Notes under the pieces: generated by a model
Database searches by the model: none
Told to the model about the DNA's origin: nothing
Seen by the model: the letters and a program-made list of their open reading frames with translations, nothing else
Position numbers and translations under genes: made by a program
Part shown: in pieces, positions 5,785 through 14,269 of the stretch
How positions within the stretch are numbered: position 1 is the first letter of the stretch
Layout of the letters: each line of letters begins with the position of its first letter
Source of the DNA: Holosporales bacterium
Lineage (GTDB): Bacteria; Pseudomonadota; Alphaproteobacteria; RUG11792
Direction of reading: 5' to 3'
DNA: 14,269 nt
NCBI GenBank assembly: GCA_031275915.1
Contig: JAISOC010000112.1
Coordinates: 1 to 14,269, forward strand

Positions 5785-8700
5785 ATGATTAGATCATACA
5801 CTGGACGCAAACGCTTTCGTAAATCATTTGGACGAGTCAAGGAGAAGAATATTCTTCCTGATCTTATATCTCTGCAAAAAAGTTCATATGAATCGTTTTT
5901 ACAATTGGAGATTCCACTAAACAAACGTGAAAATTCTGGATTAATGGCAATTTTTAATTCATTTTTCCCGGTCAGAGACACTGCAGGCAGAGCTCAATTG
6001 GATTTTTGCGGATATATTTTGGATGATCCCAAACACACGGAAAAAGAATGTCGCCAGAGGGGGGGGACGTATGCGTCATCTCTCATGGGAAAGTTCAGGC
6101 TCAATGTTTGGGATGTTGATTTTGATACAGGTGCGAGAACCATCAAGGATATTAAGGAACAAGATGTATATCTCGGTGATGTTCCTCTTATGACTGAGAG
6201 AGGAACCTTTATATTCAACGGAGTAGAAAGAGTTATAGTTTCCCAGATGCACAGAAGTCCAGGTGTATTTTTTGATCACGATGATGGGAAAAGCCATTCA
6301 TCAGGCAAATTTTTGCACGTTGCTCGTATAATTCCCTATAGAGGTTCCTGGATCGATTTTGAATTCGATCACAGAGATGTTTTGTATGTCAGGGTTGATA
6401 GAAGACGCAAAATTCTTGCAACAACATTTCTCATGTGTCTTGAAAGCAGAGAAACAGAAGAATATAGGAAATCTCTTAAGAAAGATGAGGAGATAAATCC
6501 AAAATATATAACTGGAATGTCTAAGGAAGAGATCTTGAATACCTTTTATGAAATAGAGACATACAAGAAGACAAAGAATGGATGGAGCACTCCGTTTAAT
6601 AAGTTACATTTTAAAGGTATACGACTTACAAAGCCGATAGTTGATGCAGATACTCTGGAGACTGTTGCATCTGTTGATACCAAGTTAACTCCGAGAGTTT
6701 TAAGTCAACTTGAGTCCAAGGGACTAAAAAATATTTTGATTCAAGAAGAGGATCTCTATAACAGATATATAGCAGAAGATTGTATTAATGAATCCACAGG
6801 AGAGATATATCTTGAAGCTGGAGAGCAGATTAGTGAGGCCACTTTTGAAATTCTGGAAAGCATAAAATTGAAGAAATTAAAGGTAGTATTTGCTGATGGA
6901 ATTAATGTCGGTCCATATTTGATGAACACATTTGCTCTCTCAAAGTGTTTGAACAGAGAGGAAGCTCTGATTGATCTTTACAGAGCTATTGTGCCAGGTG
7001 AACCTCCGACCGTTGCTGGAGGGGAAATTCTCTTGAAAAATATGATGTTTGATCCAGATAGATATGATTTGTCAGTCGTTGGAAGAGCCAAGATAAATGA
7101 TAGGTTGGGATTTGATACTCCAGATGATATCAGAGTTCTGCAGAAAAGAGATTTAATAGGCGTATTGAAGTTGTTATTAGAGCTGAAGGACGGAGATGGA
7201 GAGGTTGATGATATAGATAACCTGGGCAATAGGCGCATTAGATCTGTTGGTGAACTGGTTGAAAATCAGTGCAGAATCGGAATGCTCAGGCTTGAAAGAG
7301 GAGTTCGTGAAAAAATAGTAACGACTGATATAGACAATTTTGTTCCAAGTGATCTCATAAATGCCAAACCTCTTATGACTGCTATCAAAGATTTTTTCCT
7401 TTCATCTCAATTGTCTCAGTTTATGGATCAAACAAATCCTCTATCTGAGGTAACTCACAAAAGAAGGCTTTCTGCATTGGGACCTGGAGGATTGTCTCGA
7501 GAAAGAGCTGGATTTGAAGTCAGAGACGTACATCCGACACATTATTCAAGACTATGTCCAATTGAAACTCCAGAAGGACAAAATATAGGTCTTATAAATT
7601 CCTTGGCATCCTATGCAAAGATAAACAAGTATGGATTTATAGAAGCCCCATACAGAAAAATTGTTGATGGAAAAGTCACAGAAGAGATTGTGTATATGAC
7701 AGCAACAGAGGAATATAAGCATGCAGTCGGGCAAGCGAATATAGCCGTTGATGAAAAAGGATATATCACAGACGAAATAGTTGTATGCAGGAGGCAAGGA
7801 GAAGTTGAGAGGCGTCCAAAATCTGAGATTGATTTTGTTGATGTTTCTCCAAAGCAGGTTGTTTCGGTTGCTGCTGCTCTTATTCCTTTTCTTGAAAATG
7901 ATGATGCTAGCCGAGCCCTTATGGGATCAAATATGCAGAGACAAGCGGTTCCCCTCATGAAATGTGAGGCTCCTCTGGTTGGAACTGGTATGGAAGCCAT
8001 AATCGCAAAAGATTCTGGTTCGTCTGTTGTTGCAAAGAGAGGAGGAGTTATTGATCACGTTGATTCAAAAAGGATTGTTGTGAGAATAACGGAGAAAGGA
8101 GAAACAGGGGCTGATGTTTATAATCTTTTGAAGTTTCAATGTTCAAATATGGGAACGTGTATTAATCAGACGCCCCTTGTAAAGACGGGAGATATTGTTA
8201 AGGCAGGAGATATCATAGCGGATGGTCCATCATCTGATTGTGGAGAACTGGCTCTTGGTCGAAACATGTTGGTTGCCTTTATGTCATGGCAAGGATACAA
8301 CTTTGAAGATTCAATTGTTCTATCTGAAAATGTTGTAAAAAATGACGATTTGACTTCAATCCATATAGAAAATTTTGAAGTTGTTGCAAGAGACACGAAA
8401 CTTGGAAATGAGGAGATTACAAGAGACATACCAAACATAGCTGAAGAAAATCTGAGAAATCTTGATGAATCTGGAATAGTTTATGTTGGTTCTGAGGTCA
8501 AACCAGGTGATGTCCTTGTTGGAAAGGTGACTCCTCGTGGAGAAACCGCTATGACTCCTGAAGAAAAACTTTTGAAAGCTATATTTGGAGAGAAATCAGC
8601 TGATGTTAAGGACAGCTCGTTTAAAGTTCCTCCAGGCATTTCTGGAACAGTTGTTGATGTCAGAGTTCTCGTCAGGAGAGGATTAGAAAAGGATGAAAGG

Positions 8701-9954
8701 ACAATAGCAATTGAAAGACAAGAAATAGAGGATTTAGCAAAAGATAGGGACGATGAAAAGAGAATTCTCGAACACACCTATCTGATGCATATGAAAAATA
8801 AAATTATTGGTAAAACTGTGCATAAAGAGATCTCCAATATACCAGCTGATACGGTAATTACCCAGGATTTGATAAAAGATATGTCCTTTTATCAACTCAG
8901 GAAAGTTGTTGTAACAGACAAAGAAATGCAAAAAGAGTGTGATGCTTTGGTCAAACAATTCGAGGAAAGGATAGAAAAAATTCAAAAAACTTTTGAGAAA
9001 AGTGTCGACAAGCTCAGAAAAGGAGATGATCTTCCTCCAGGTGTTTTAAAATTGATTAAGGTCTTCGTGGCCAATAAAAGAAAAATACAACCTGGAGATA
9101 AAATGGCAGGACGTCACGGAAACAAAGGAGTTGTATCCAAAATATTGCCAATCGAAGATATGCCATATCTCGAAGATGGGACTCCCATAGATATCATCCT
9201 AAATCCTTTGGGTTTGCCTTCTCGTATGAATGTTGGACAAATTTTGGAGACTCACCTCGGAGCTGCCACAAAAGGGCTTGGAAAAATTGTTCAAAAAGCT
9301 CTTGAAGATTATAGGGCCAATAATTCCACATTGAGTAAATTGAAGGATACAGTTATCAAAATATACACAGATGAAACTGATAAAAGTGATCTGAAAGCCT
9401 TGAAGGCAGAAGATTTTGTGATTCTTGCTGAAAATTTAAGTAAAGGAGTCCCTGTTGCCTCTCCTGTTTTCGATGGAGCCAATCTTGAAGATATAGAAAA
9501 GACTCTTGAAAAAGCAAATACCGATAAATCTGGGCAAACAACATTGTATGATGGTAGAACTGGACTTCCTTTTGATAGAAAAATTACTGTTGGAATAAAA
9601 TATATGTTGAAATTACACCATTTGGTGGACGATAAGATACACGCCAGATCTGTTGGTCCATATAGTTTAATTACACAGCAACCACTTGGCGGTAAGGCTC
9701 AATTTGGAGGACAAAGATTTGGAGAAATGGAGGTTTGGGCACTTGAAGCATATGGAGCTGCTTATATTCTTCGAGAAATGCTGACAGTTAAGTCTGATGA
9801 CGTTAAAGGAAGATCCAGAGTGTATGAATCTATAGTTAGGGGAGAGAATGATGTCGAACCTGAAACCCCTGAGTCATTTAATGTTCTTGTAAAAGAACTA
9901 AGATCTCTTGGTCTTAATATTTCTTTCGAACACAATATTATCAATAAGGAGTAA
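5785..9954 (+). CDS. rpoB: DNA-directed RNA polymerase subunit beta
   Basis: Beta forms one pincer of RNA polymerase and part of the active centre. The product is 1389 residues (E. coli 1342), within the alphaproteobacterial range. It opens with [17 protein letters not shown], like other RpoB N termini. The rifampicin-pocket region is intact: L543, S544, Q545, D548, H558, R561 and S563 correspond to E. coli 511, 512, 513, 516, 526, 529 and 531. Active-centre residues E841-D842 ([10 protein letters not shown]) match E. coli E813-D814, and K1106 and K1114 ([13 protein letters not shown]) match K1065 and K1073. The C-terminal clamp segment [20 protein letters not shown] is complete. Q599 replaces the proline at E. 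coli position 567. A G8 tract (6059-6066) encodes R-G-G. The only ribosome binding site is a weak AGGTTGAG, about 5 bases before the ATG. AAGGAG for rpoC lies across its stop. Confidence 0.98.
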   Translation: MIRSYTGRKRFRKSFGRVKEKNILPDLISLQKSSYESFLQLEIPLNKRENSGLMAIFNSFFPVRDTAGRAQLDFCGYILDDPKHTEKECRQRGGTYASSLMGKFRLNVWDVDFDTGARTIKDIKEQDVYLGDVPLMTERGTFIFNGVERVIVSQMHRSPGVFFDHDDGKSHSSGKFLHVARIIPYRGSWIDFEFDHRDVLYVRVDRRRKILATTFLMCLESRETEEYRKSLKKDEEINPKYITGMSKEEILNTFYEIETYKKTKNGWSTPFNKLHFKGIRLTKPIVDADTLETVASVDTKLTPRVLSQLESKGLKNILIQEEDLYNRYIAEDCINESTGEIYLEAGEQISEATFEILESIKLKKLKVVFADGINVGPYLMNTFALSKCLNREEALIDLYRAIVPGEPPTVAGGEILLKNMMFDPDRYDLSVVGRAKINDRLGFDTPDDIRVLQKRDLIGVLKLLLELKDGDGEVDDIDNLGNRRIRSVGELVENQCRIGMLRLERGVREKIVTTDIDNFVPSDLINAKPLMTAIKDFFLSSQLSQFMDQTNPLSEVTHKRRLSALGPGGLSRERAGFEVRDVHPTHYSRLCPIETPEGQNIGLINSLASYAKINKYGFIEAPYRKIVDGKVTEEIVYMTATEEYKHAVGQANIAVDEKGYITDEIVVCRRQGEVERRPKSEIDFVDVSPKQVVSVAAALIPFLENDDASRALMGSNMQRQAVPLMKCEAPLVGTGMEAIIAKDSGSSVVAKRGGVIDHVDSKRIVVRITEKGETGADVYNLLKFQCSNMGTCINQTPLVKTGDIVKAGDIIADGPSSDCGELALGRNMLVAFMSWQGYNFEDSIVLSENVVKNDDLTSIHIENFEVVARDTKLGNEEITRDIPNIAEENLRNLDESGIVYVGSEVKPGDVLVGKVTPRGETAMTPEEKLLKAIFGEKSADVKDSSFKVPPGISGTVVDVRVLVRRGLEKDERTIAIERQEIEDLAKDRDDEKRILEHTYLMHMKNKIIGKTVHKEISNIPADTVITQDLIKDMSFYQLRKVVVTDKEMQKECDALVKQFEERIEKIQKTFEKSVDKLRKGDDLPPGVLKLIKVFVANKRKIQPGDKMAGRHGNKGVVSKILPIEDMPYLEDGTPIDIILNPLGLPSRMNVGQILETHLGAATKGLGKIVQKALEDYRANNSTLSKLKDTVIKIYTDETDKSDLKALKAEDFVILAENLSKGVPVASPVFDGANLEDIEKTLEKANTDKSGQTTLYDGRTGLPFDRKITVGIKYMLKLHHLVDDKIHARSVGPYSLITQQPLGGKAQFGGQRFGEMEVWALEAYGAAYILREMLTVKSDDVKGRSRVYESIVRGENDVEPETPESFNVLVKELRSLGLNISFEHNIINKE

Positions 9955-9956
9955 TC

Positions 9957-12900
9957 ATGAATCCAAAAAAACGCAAACAAGCGGCAATCAAAGATGAAAT
10001 ATCGAGTGATTTTGATGCAATAAGAGTTTCTGTGGCAAGTCCAGAAGAAATACGTTCATGGTCATATGGAGAAGTTAAAAAGCCAGAAACTATAAATTAT
10101 AGAACATTTAAACCAGAAAGAGATGGTCTCTTCTGTGCTCGCATATTTGGACCAATCAAAGATTATGAGTGCCTTTGTGGGCGATATAAAAGGATGAAAT
10201 ACAAGGGCACAATCTGTGAAAAGTGTGGAGTTGAGGTTACCCTCAGCAGAACCAGGCGTGAAAGGATGGGGCACATAGAGCTGGCTGCTCCTGTTGCTCA
10301 TGTTTGGTTTATGAAATCTATACCAAGCAGAATATCGATGATTCTGGATAGAGGAGTAAAAGAGCTCGAAAAAGTCTTATATTTTGAAAAATATGTTGTT
10401 TTGGACCCGGGATTTAGCCATTTTGACAAAATGCAGACTATATCTGAAGAGGAATATCAAGATGCCATTGATACGTATGGAGAAGATGCCTTTGAAGTTA
10501 GCATCGGGGCAGAAGCTATCAGGGAGATGCTCGGAGCAATTGATTTGAAAGAAGAATGCGAAAAACTCAGAGAAGAACTAAAAAAAGATGTAATAGATAT
10601 CAGAAAAAAGAAAATTGTGAAAAGATTAAAAATTCTGGAAGCATTTATGGAGACAAAAGTAAATCCTCAGAACTTGGTGCTTACAGTCCTTCCTGTTATT
10701 CCTCCAGAGCTAAGACCTCTTGTTCCTCTTGAAGGAGGTAGATTTGCAACGAGCGATCTCAATGATTTATACAGAAGAGTAATTAATAGAAACAACAGAT
10801 TGAAGAGATTAATAGAACTCAGGGCTCCAGACATCATAATTAGAAATGAAAAAAGAATGTTGCAAGAATCTGTTGATTCCCTTTTTGATAATAAAAGAAG
10901 AGGAGCAAAGGCTGTTGTGGGTTCCGGTAAAAGACCTCTTAAATCTCTCGCAGATATGTTGAAAGGAAAACAGGGGCTTTTTCGGCAGAATTTGCTTGGA
11001 AAAAGAGTGGATTATTCTGGAAGGTCTGTTATTACCGTGGGGCCAGAACTTAGGTTATATCAATGCGGTCTTCCTAAAAAAATGGCTCTAGAATTATTTA
11101 AGCCGTTTGTGTATTCAAAGCTTGAAAAATATGGATTAGCAAGCACAATAAAGGCAGCTAAAAGAATGATCGAAAAAGATAGGCCAGAGGTCTGGGATGT
11201 TTTGGAGGAGGTAATCAGAGAACATCCAGTTCTGTTGAATCGTGCTCCAACTCTTCATAGGCTCGGTATTCAAGCATTTGAACCAGTTTTAATTGAGGGT
11301 AAAGCTATACAACTTCATCCTCTTGTTTGTACTGCTTTTAACGCTGACTTCGATGGAGATCAAATGGCGGTACACGTGCCTTTGTCGGTTGAGGCACAAC
11401 TTGAGGCTCGTATCTTAATGCTTTCCACCAATAATGTTCTTAGTCCATCCAACGGAAAGCCTATAGTAGTTCCATCAAAGGACACAATCCTCGGAATATA
11501 CTATCTTACTCTCATGATTGACAATATGCCAGGTGAGGGACGCCTTATGTCCGGCTTAAGTGAGATAACGTATGCCTTGGAAAATAACGAAATTCACTAT
11601 CACACAAAAATCAAAACAAGAGTTCCTTATTATAAGGAAGACGGAACTTTTGAAGAAAAAATCGTGGAAACCACTCCAGGGAGAGTAATTTTTTATCAAT
11701 ATTTTCCAAAACATCATGAACTTACCTTTGATATGGTAAATAAAACTCTAGCATCAGCTGATGTTGGTAATCTTGTTGATGCTGTGTATTTTTACGCTGG
11801 CCAAAAAGCTACCTCTATATTCGTTGATCAAATAATGGGAGTTGGATTCACTCATATGACAAAAGCCGGCATATCATACGGAAAAGATGACCTTATTGTC
11901 CCCCCTGAAAAGAAAAAATTTGTTGAGGAAACGCAAAATATCATTGGTGAATATGAACAGCAGTATCTTGATGGACTTATCACTTCAGGCGAAAAATACA
12001 ACAAAATAGTGGACGCATGGGATAAATGCGGAGATAGGGTCGCCGACGCTCTTATGAAAAGTATTTCGTATGTTGAAAAAGGTAAGCAGCCAAATTCTGC
12101 ATATATGATGGTTCACTCAAAGGCCAGAGGTTCAATGGCGCAACTTAAACAATCTGCGGGTATGAAAGGTTTGATGACAAAACCAACTGGAGAAATTATA
12201 GAGACTCCTATTGTCTCTTGCTTTAAGGAAGGACTCACGGTTTTGGAATATTTCTTATCAACTCATGGAAGCCGCAAAGGTATGACAGATACTGCCCTTA
12301 AAACAGCAAATGCAGGATATCTAACAAGACGTCTTGTTGATGTTTCAAATGATTGTGTTGTAAGTGAGGAAGACTGCGGAACTAGCAACGGTATTTTAGC
12401 AAAACCAGTTCTTGATGGAGCAAATGTTGTCGTTTCGCTATATGAGAGAATTCTTGGAAGATTTGCAGCAAAAGACGTTGTAAATCCGATTACAAGAAAC
12501 GTTATTGTCGCAAAAAACAATATGATAGATGAGTATAAGGCAAAAGAAATCATAGAAGCTGGAATAGATGAAGTATACATTAAATCAGTTGTGACCTGCG
12601 AATCTAAAAGGGGAGTATGTACAAAATGTTATGGACGTGATCTGGCTCGAGGAATCGTTGTTGGTGTTGGAGAAGCTGTTGGAGTGATAGCTGCTCAATC
12701 AATTGGAGAACCTGGAACTCAGCTTACAATGAGGACCTTTCATATAGGTGGAGCAGCTCAAAAAAGTGCTGAGCAATCTAATATTGAATCGTCCATGGAT
12801 GCCCAAATTTCTTTTAAAAACGTCATATCTGCTGTCAATTGCTCCAAAGAGAGAATAGTATTATCTAGAAAAGCAGAGATAGCTTTGGTCGATACCAATG

Positions 12901-14084
12901 GTAGGGAGAGAACTTCATACAAAGTTCCATATGGAGCAAGACTTAAAGTTAATGCTGGAGATATCGTAAGAGCAGGACAGATTTTGGTTGAATGGGATCC
13001 ATATACCATTCCAATTGTTTGCGAAAAAGATGGATATGTTCACTATGTAGATCTAATTGAAGGACAGTCCATGAGAGAAGTTGTTGATGAAACAACTGGT
13101 ATTTTCAACAGAGTTGTAATTGATTGGAAACAGAATGCAGCTTCTGCTGGTTTGCGCCCTATGGTATGTCTTAAAGATGAAGATGGAAATCCAATTATGC
13201 TCGATAACAAACTTGAAGCTAGATATTTCTTGTCTATCGATGCAATCATTAATGTAGATAACGGAGGCAAGGTATTAGCTGGAGATATTATGGCCCGTAT
13301 TCCAAAGGATGTCATTAAAACCAGAGATATTACCGGTGGTTTGCCAAGAATTTCCGAACTATTTGAGGCTCGTCTTCCAAAAGATCCTGCAGTTATAGCA
13401 GAAATAGATGGAACAATTGAATATGGAAAAGACAACAAAACCAAGAGACGTATTATTATAAAGCCAGATAACTCTACACAAAAACCGTTTGAATATTTGG
13501 TGCCAAAAGGACGATACATAACTATACGAGAGGGAGATTACGTAAAGAAGGGAGATATTATTGTTGATGGAAATGTCGTTCCTCAGGATATTTTGAGAAT
13601 TTTTGGAGTGGAGGAGATGGCTAGATATCTCATAAATGAAGTGCAACAGGTATATAGACTTCAGGGAGTTCCAATAAACGATAAACATATAGAAGTGATA
13701 ATCAAGCAAATGCTACAAAAATGTGAAGTGAAAGATCCTGGAGATTCAACATTTATAGTTGGGGATGAAGTAGATAAGGAAGATCTAATGGGAACCAATA
13801 GAGACCTGCTAAAACGCGGCAAGAGACCTGTTATTAGTGTTCCATTATTACAAGGAATAACAAGAGCTTCATTACATACAAAGTCGTTTGTATCAGCTGC
13901 TTCATTCCAGGAAACAACAAGGGTCTTAACAGAGGCTGCTATATGTGGAAGAATCGATCGTTTAGTTGGACTCAAGGAAAACGTAATAGTTGGAAAATTA
14001 ATGCCAGCTGGCACTGGGGGTCTATATAGAGAATGGAAAAAGGAGATGCTACAACATAGTGAAAAAAAGCAACAAGCTGCTTGA
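9957..14084 (+). CDS. rpoC: DNA-directed RNA polymerase subunit beta'
   Basis: Beta' carries the catalytic Mg2+ site and the DNA clamp. The product is 1375 residues (E. coli 1407). The N-terminal zinc site is C72, C74, C87 and C90. The catalytic NADFDGDQM motif is at 462-470, with D464, D466 and D468 holding the metal. The second zinc site is C807, C881, C888 and C891. The trigger loop has [12 protein letters not shown], with M925 and H929 matching E. coli M932 and H936. The long region after it (about 940-1120) is consistent with the Gram-negative SI3 insertion. The C terminus ([22 protein letters not shown], then [17 protein letters not shown]) is complete. AAGGAG (9946-9951) lies 5 bases before the ATG, and only two bases separate it from the rpoB stop, so the pair is translated in step. 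Confidence 0.98.
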   Translation: MNPKKRKQAAIKDEISSDFDAIRVSVASPEEIRSWSYGEVKKPETINYRTFKPERDGLFCARIFGPIKDYECLCGRYKRMKYKGTICEKCGVEVTLSRTRRERMGHIELAAPVAHVWFMKSIPSRISMILDRGVKELEKVLYFEKYVVLDPGFSHFDKMQTISEEEYQDAIDTYGEDAFEVSIGAEAIREMLGAIDLKEECEKLREELKKDVIDIRKKKIVKRLKILEAFMETKVNPQNLVLTVLPVIPPELRPLVPLEGGRFATSDLNDLYRRVINRNNRLKRLIELRAPDIIIRNEKRMLQESVDSLFDNKRRGAKAVVGSGKRPLKSLADMLKGKQGLFRQNLLGKRVDYSGRSVITVGPELRLYQCGLPKKMALELFKPFVYSKLEKYGLASTIKAAKRMIEKDRPEVWDVLEEVIREHPVLLNRAPTLHRLGIQAFEPVLIEGKAIQLHPLVCTAFNADFDGDQMAVHVPLSVEAQLEARILMLSTNNVLSPSNGKPIVVPSKDTILGIYYLTLMIDNMPGEGRLMSGLSEITYALENNEIHYHTKIKTRVPYYKEDGTFEEKIVETTPGRVIFYQYFPKHHELTFDMVNKTLASADVGNLVDAVYFYAGQKATSIFVDQIMGVGFTHMTKAGISYGKDDLIVPPEKKKFVEETQNIIGEYEQQYLDGLITSGEKYNKIVDAWDKCGDRVADALMKSISYVEKGKQPNSAYMMVHSKARGSMAQLKQSAGMKGLMTKPTGEIIETPIVSCFKEGLTVLEYFLSTHGSRKGMTDTALKTANAGYLTRRLVDVSNDCVVSEEDCGTSNGILAKPVLDGANVVVSLYERILGRFAAKDVVNPITRNVIVAKNNMIDEYKAKEIIEAGIDEVYIKSVVTCESKRGVCTKCYGRDLARGIVVGVGEAVGVIAAQSIGEPGTQLTMRTFHIGGAAQKSAEQSNIESSMDAQISFKNVISAVNCSKERIVLSRKAEIALVDTNGRERTSYKVPYGARLKVNAGDIVRAGQILVEWDPYTIPIVCEKDGYVHYVDLIEGQSMREVVDETTGIFNRVVIDWKQNAASAGLRPMVCLKDEDGNPIMLDNKLEARYFLSIDAIINVDNGGKVLAGDIMARIPKDVIKTRDITGGLPRISELFEARLPKDPAVIAEIDGTIEYGKDNKTKRRIIIKPDNSTQKPFEYLVPKGRYITIREGDYVKKGDIIVDGNVVPQDILRIFGVEEMARYLINEVQQVYRLQGVPINDKHIEVIIKQMLQKCEVKDPGDSTFIVGDEVDKEDLMGTNRDLLKRGKRPVISVPLLQGITRASLHTKSFVSAASFQETTRVLTEAAICGRIDRLVGLKENVIVGKLMPAGTGGLYREWKKEMLQHSEKKQQAA

Positions 14085-14123
14085 GGTGGGGTATCATTAT
14101 TGTATAGGGAGATGTTACCTCAA
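14081..14123 (+). other. hairpin over the rpoC stop codon, possible transcript-end structure
   Basis: TTGAGGT (14081-14087) pairs perfectly with ACCTCAA (14117-14123). The stem can extend through GGTATC/GATGTT with wobbles after a two-base bulge. The rpoC stop codon is within the left arm. No T tract follows, so a classical intrinsic terminator is not supported. It could protect the 3' end of the mRNA or precede a Rho-dependent stop. It may be chance. Confidence 0.25.
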
Positions 14124-14163
14124 CTCCTGACAGACTCTAGTATATAACCTCTCCATTATGTAG

Positions 14164-14169
14164 TATAAT
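14164..14169 (+). promoter_or_regulatory. candidate -10 element of the Rpn-family gene
   Basis: A perfect TATAAT lies 34 bases before the ATG at 14204. No convincing -35 is found at 16-18 bases upstream, where the sequence is an AT-rich TATATAAC. AT-rich spacers produce such hexamers by chance. Confidence 0.25.
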
Positions 14170-14203
14170 CAATAGAGATAGATGTCATAGGTATAGTATA
14201 GAT

Positions 14204-14269
14204 ATGGAAAGGTTTCTAAATCCAAAGAATGACTTTGCTTTTAAGAAACTATTTGGAGAGGAGAAGCAT
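14204..14269 (+). CDS. Rpn-family recombination-promoting nuclease / PD-(D/E)XK transposase-like protein (5' end only)
   Basis: Only the first 22 codons are in the window. They read MERFLNPKNDFAFKKLFGEE plus two residues. This is the hallmark N terminus of the Rpn/PDDEXK_2 family (PF12784), whose full proteins are usually about 250-330 residues and carry a PD-(D/E)XK nuclease core. In E. coli, RpnA-type proteins promote RecA-independent recombination. Many members are multicopy genes in host-associated bacteria and are annotated as putative transposases. The catalytic residues lie beyond the window, so integrity cannot be judged. The ribosome binding site is weak (AGG at 14189-14191, 12 bases upstream). 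It sits 119 bases after rpoC, where many relatives have rpsL. Confidence 0.72.
   Translation, partial: MERFLNPKNDFAFKKLFGEEKH

Noticed and set aside
5391..5981. A 196-codon leftward open frame over the rplL-rpoB spacer
   Set aside because: It is antisense to the ends of rplL and rpoB, its product looks like out-of-frame translation, and the palindrome alone explains the long open stretch.

Overview
This window is the conserved secE-nusG-rplK-rplA-rplJ-rplL-rpoB-rpoC transcription/translation block of an AT-rich bacterium. The RNA polymerase subunits look alphaproteobacterial: RpoB has the [11 protein letters not shown] and [20 protein letters not shown] segments, and both subunits are near the class's usual length. 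The low GC content, a Rpn-type (PD-(D/E)XK) nuclease gene right after rpoC, and two small secreted coiled-coil proteins of no recognised family suggest a host-associated lineage of the Rickettsiales/Holosporales kind. That placement is an inference from composition and context, not a phylogeny.

Layout. Positions 35-2152 hold three leftward genes: two tandem small exported coiled-coil proteins (35-688 and 771-1346) and a membrane-anchored SIMPL/DUF541 protein (1439-2152). The 258-base divergent spacer 2153-2410 carries an extended -10 promoter reading left and candidate promoters reading right. I see no tRNA-Trp or tuf there, although many bacteria have them just before secE. From 2411 everything reads right: secE and nusG share one base, then rplK and rplA, rplJ and rplL, rpoB and rpoC. 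A partial Rpn-family gene starts at 14204 and runs off the window, where many alphaproteobacteria carry rpsL-rpsG-fusA-tuf.

The spacers carry the regulation. The nusG-rplK gap (3136-3214) contains GTGGGAG and GATGGAG boxes resembling the L1-binding site of 23S rRNA, placed so that L1 could cover the rplK ribosome binding site. The 281-base rplA-rplJ gap is a structured leader in the position of the L10(L12) autoregulatory leader. The 251-base rplL-rpoB gap contains a long imperfect palindrome (5546-5676) with oligo-pyrimidine terminal inverted repeats, then a stable hairpin (5731-5758) 26 bases before the rpoB start. This gap could uncouple polymerase from ribosomal protein expression, as the attenuator and RNase III site do in E. 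coli, and the palindrome may be a dispersed repeat that inserted there.

Together the rightward genes make the Sec translocase subunit SecE, the elongation factor NusG, the L1 stalk and L7/L12 stalk of the large ribosomal subunit, and the catalytic beta and beta' subunits of RNA polymerase. I found no complete new system. The less ordinary parts are the rplL-rpoB palindromic element, the secreted coiled-coil pair, and the Rpn gene next to rpoC.
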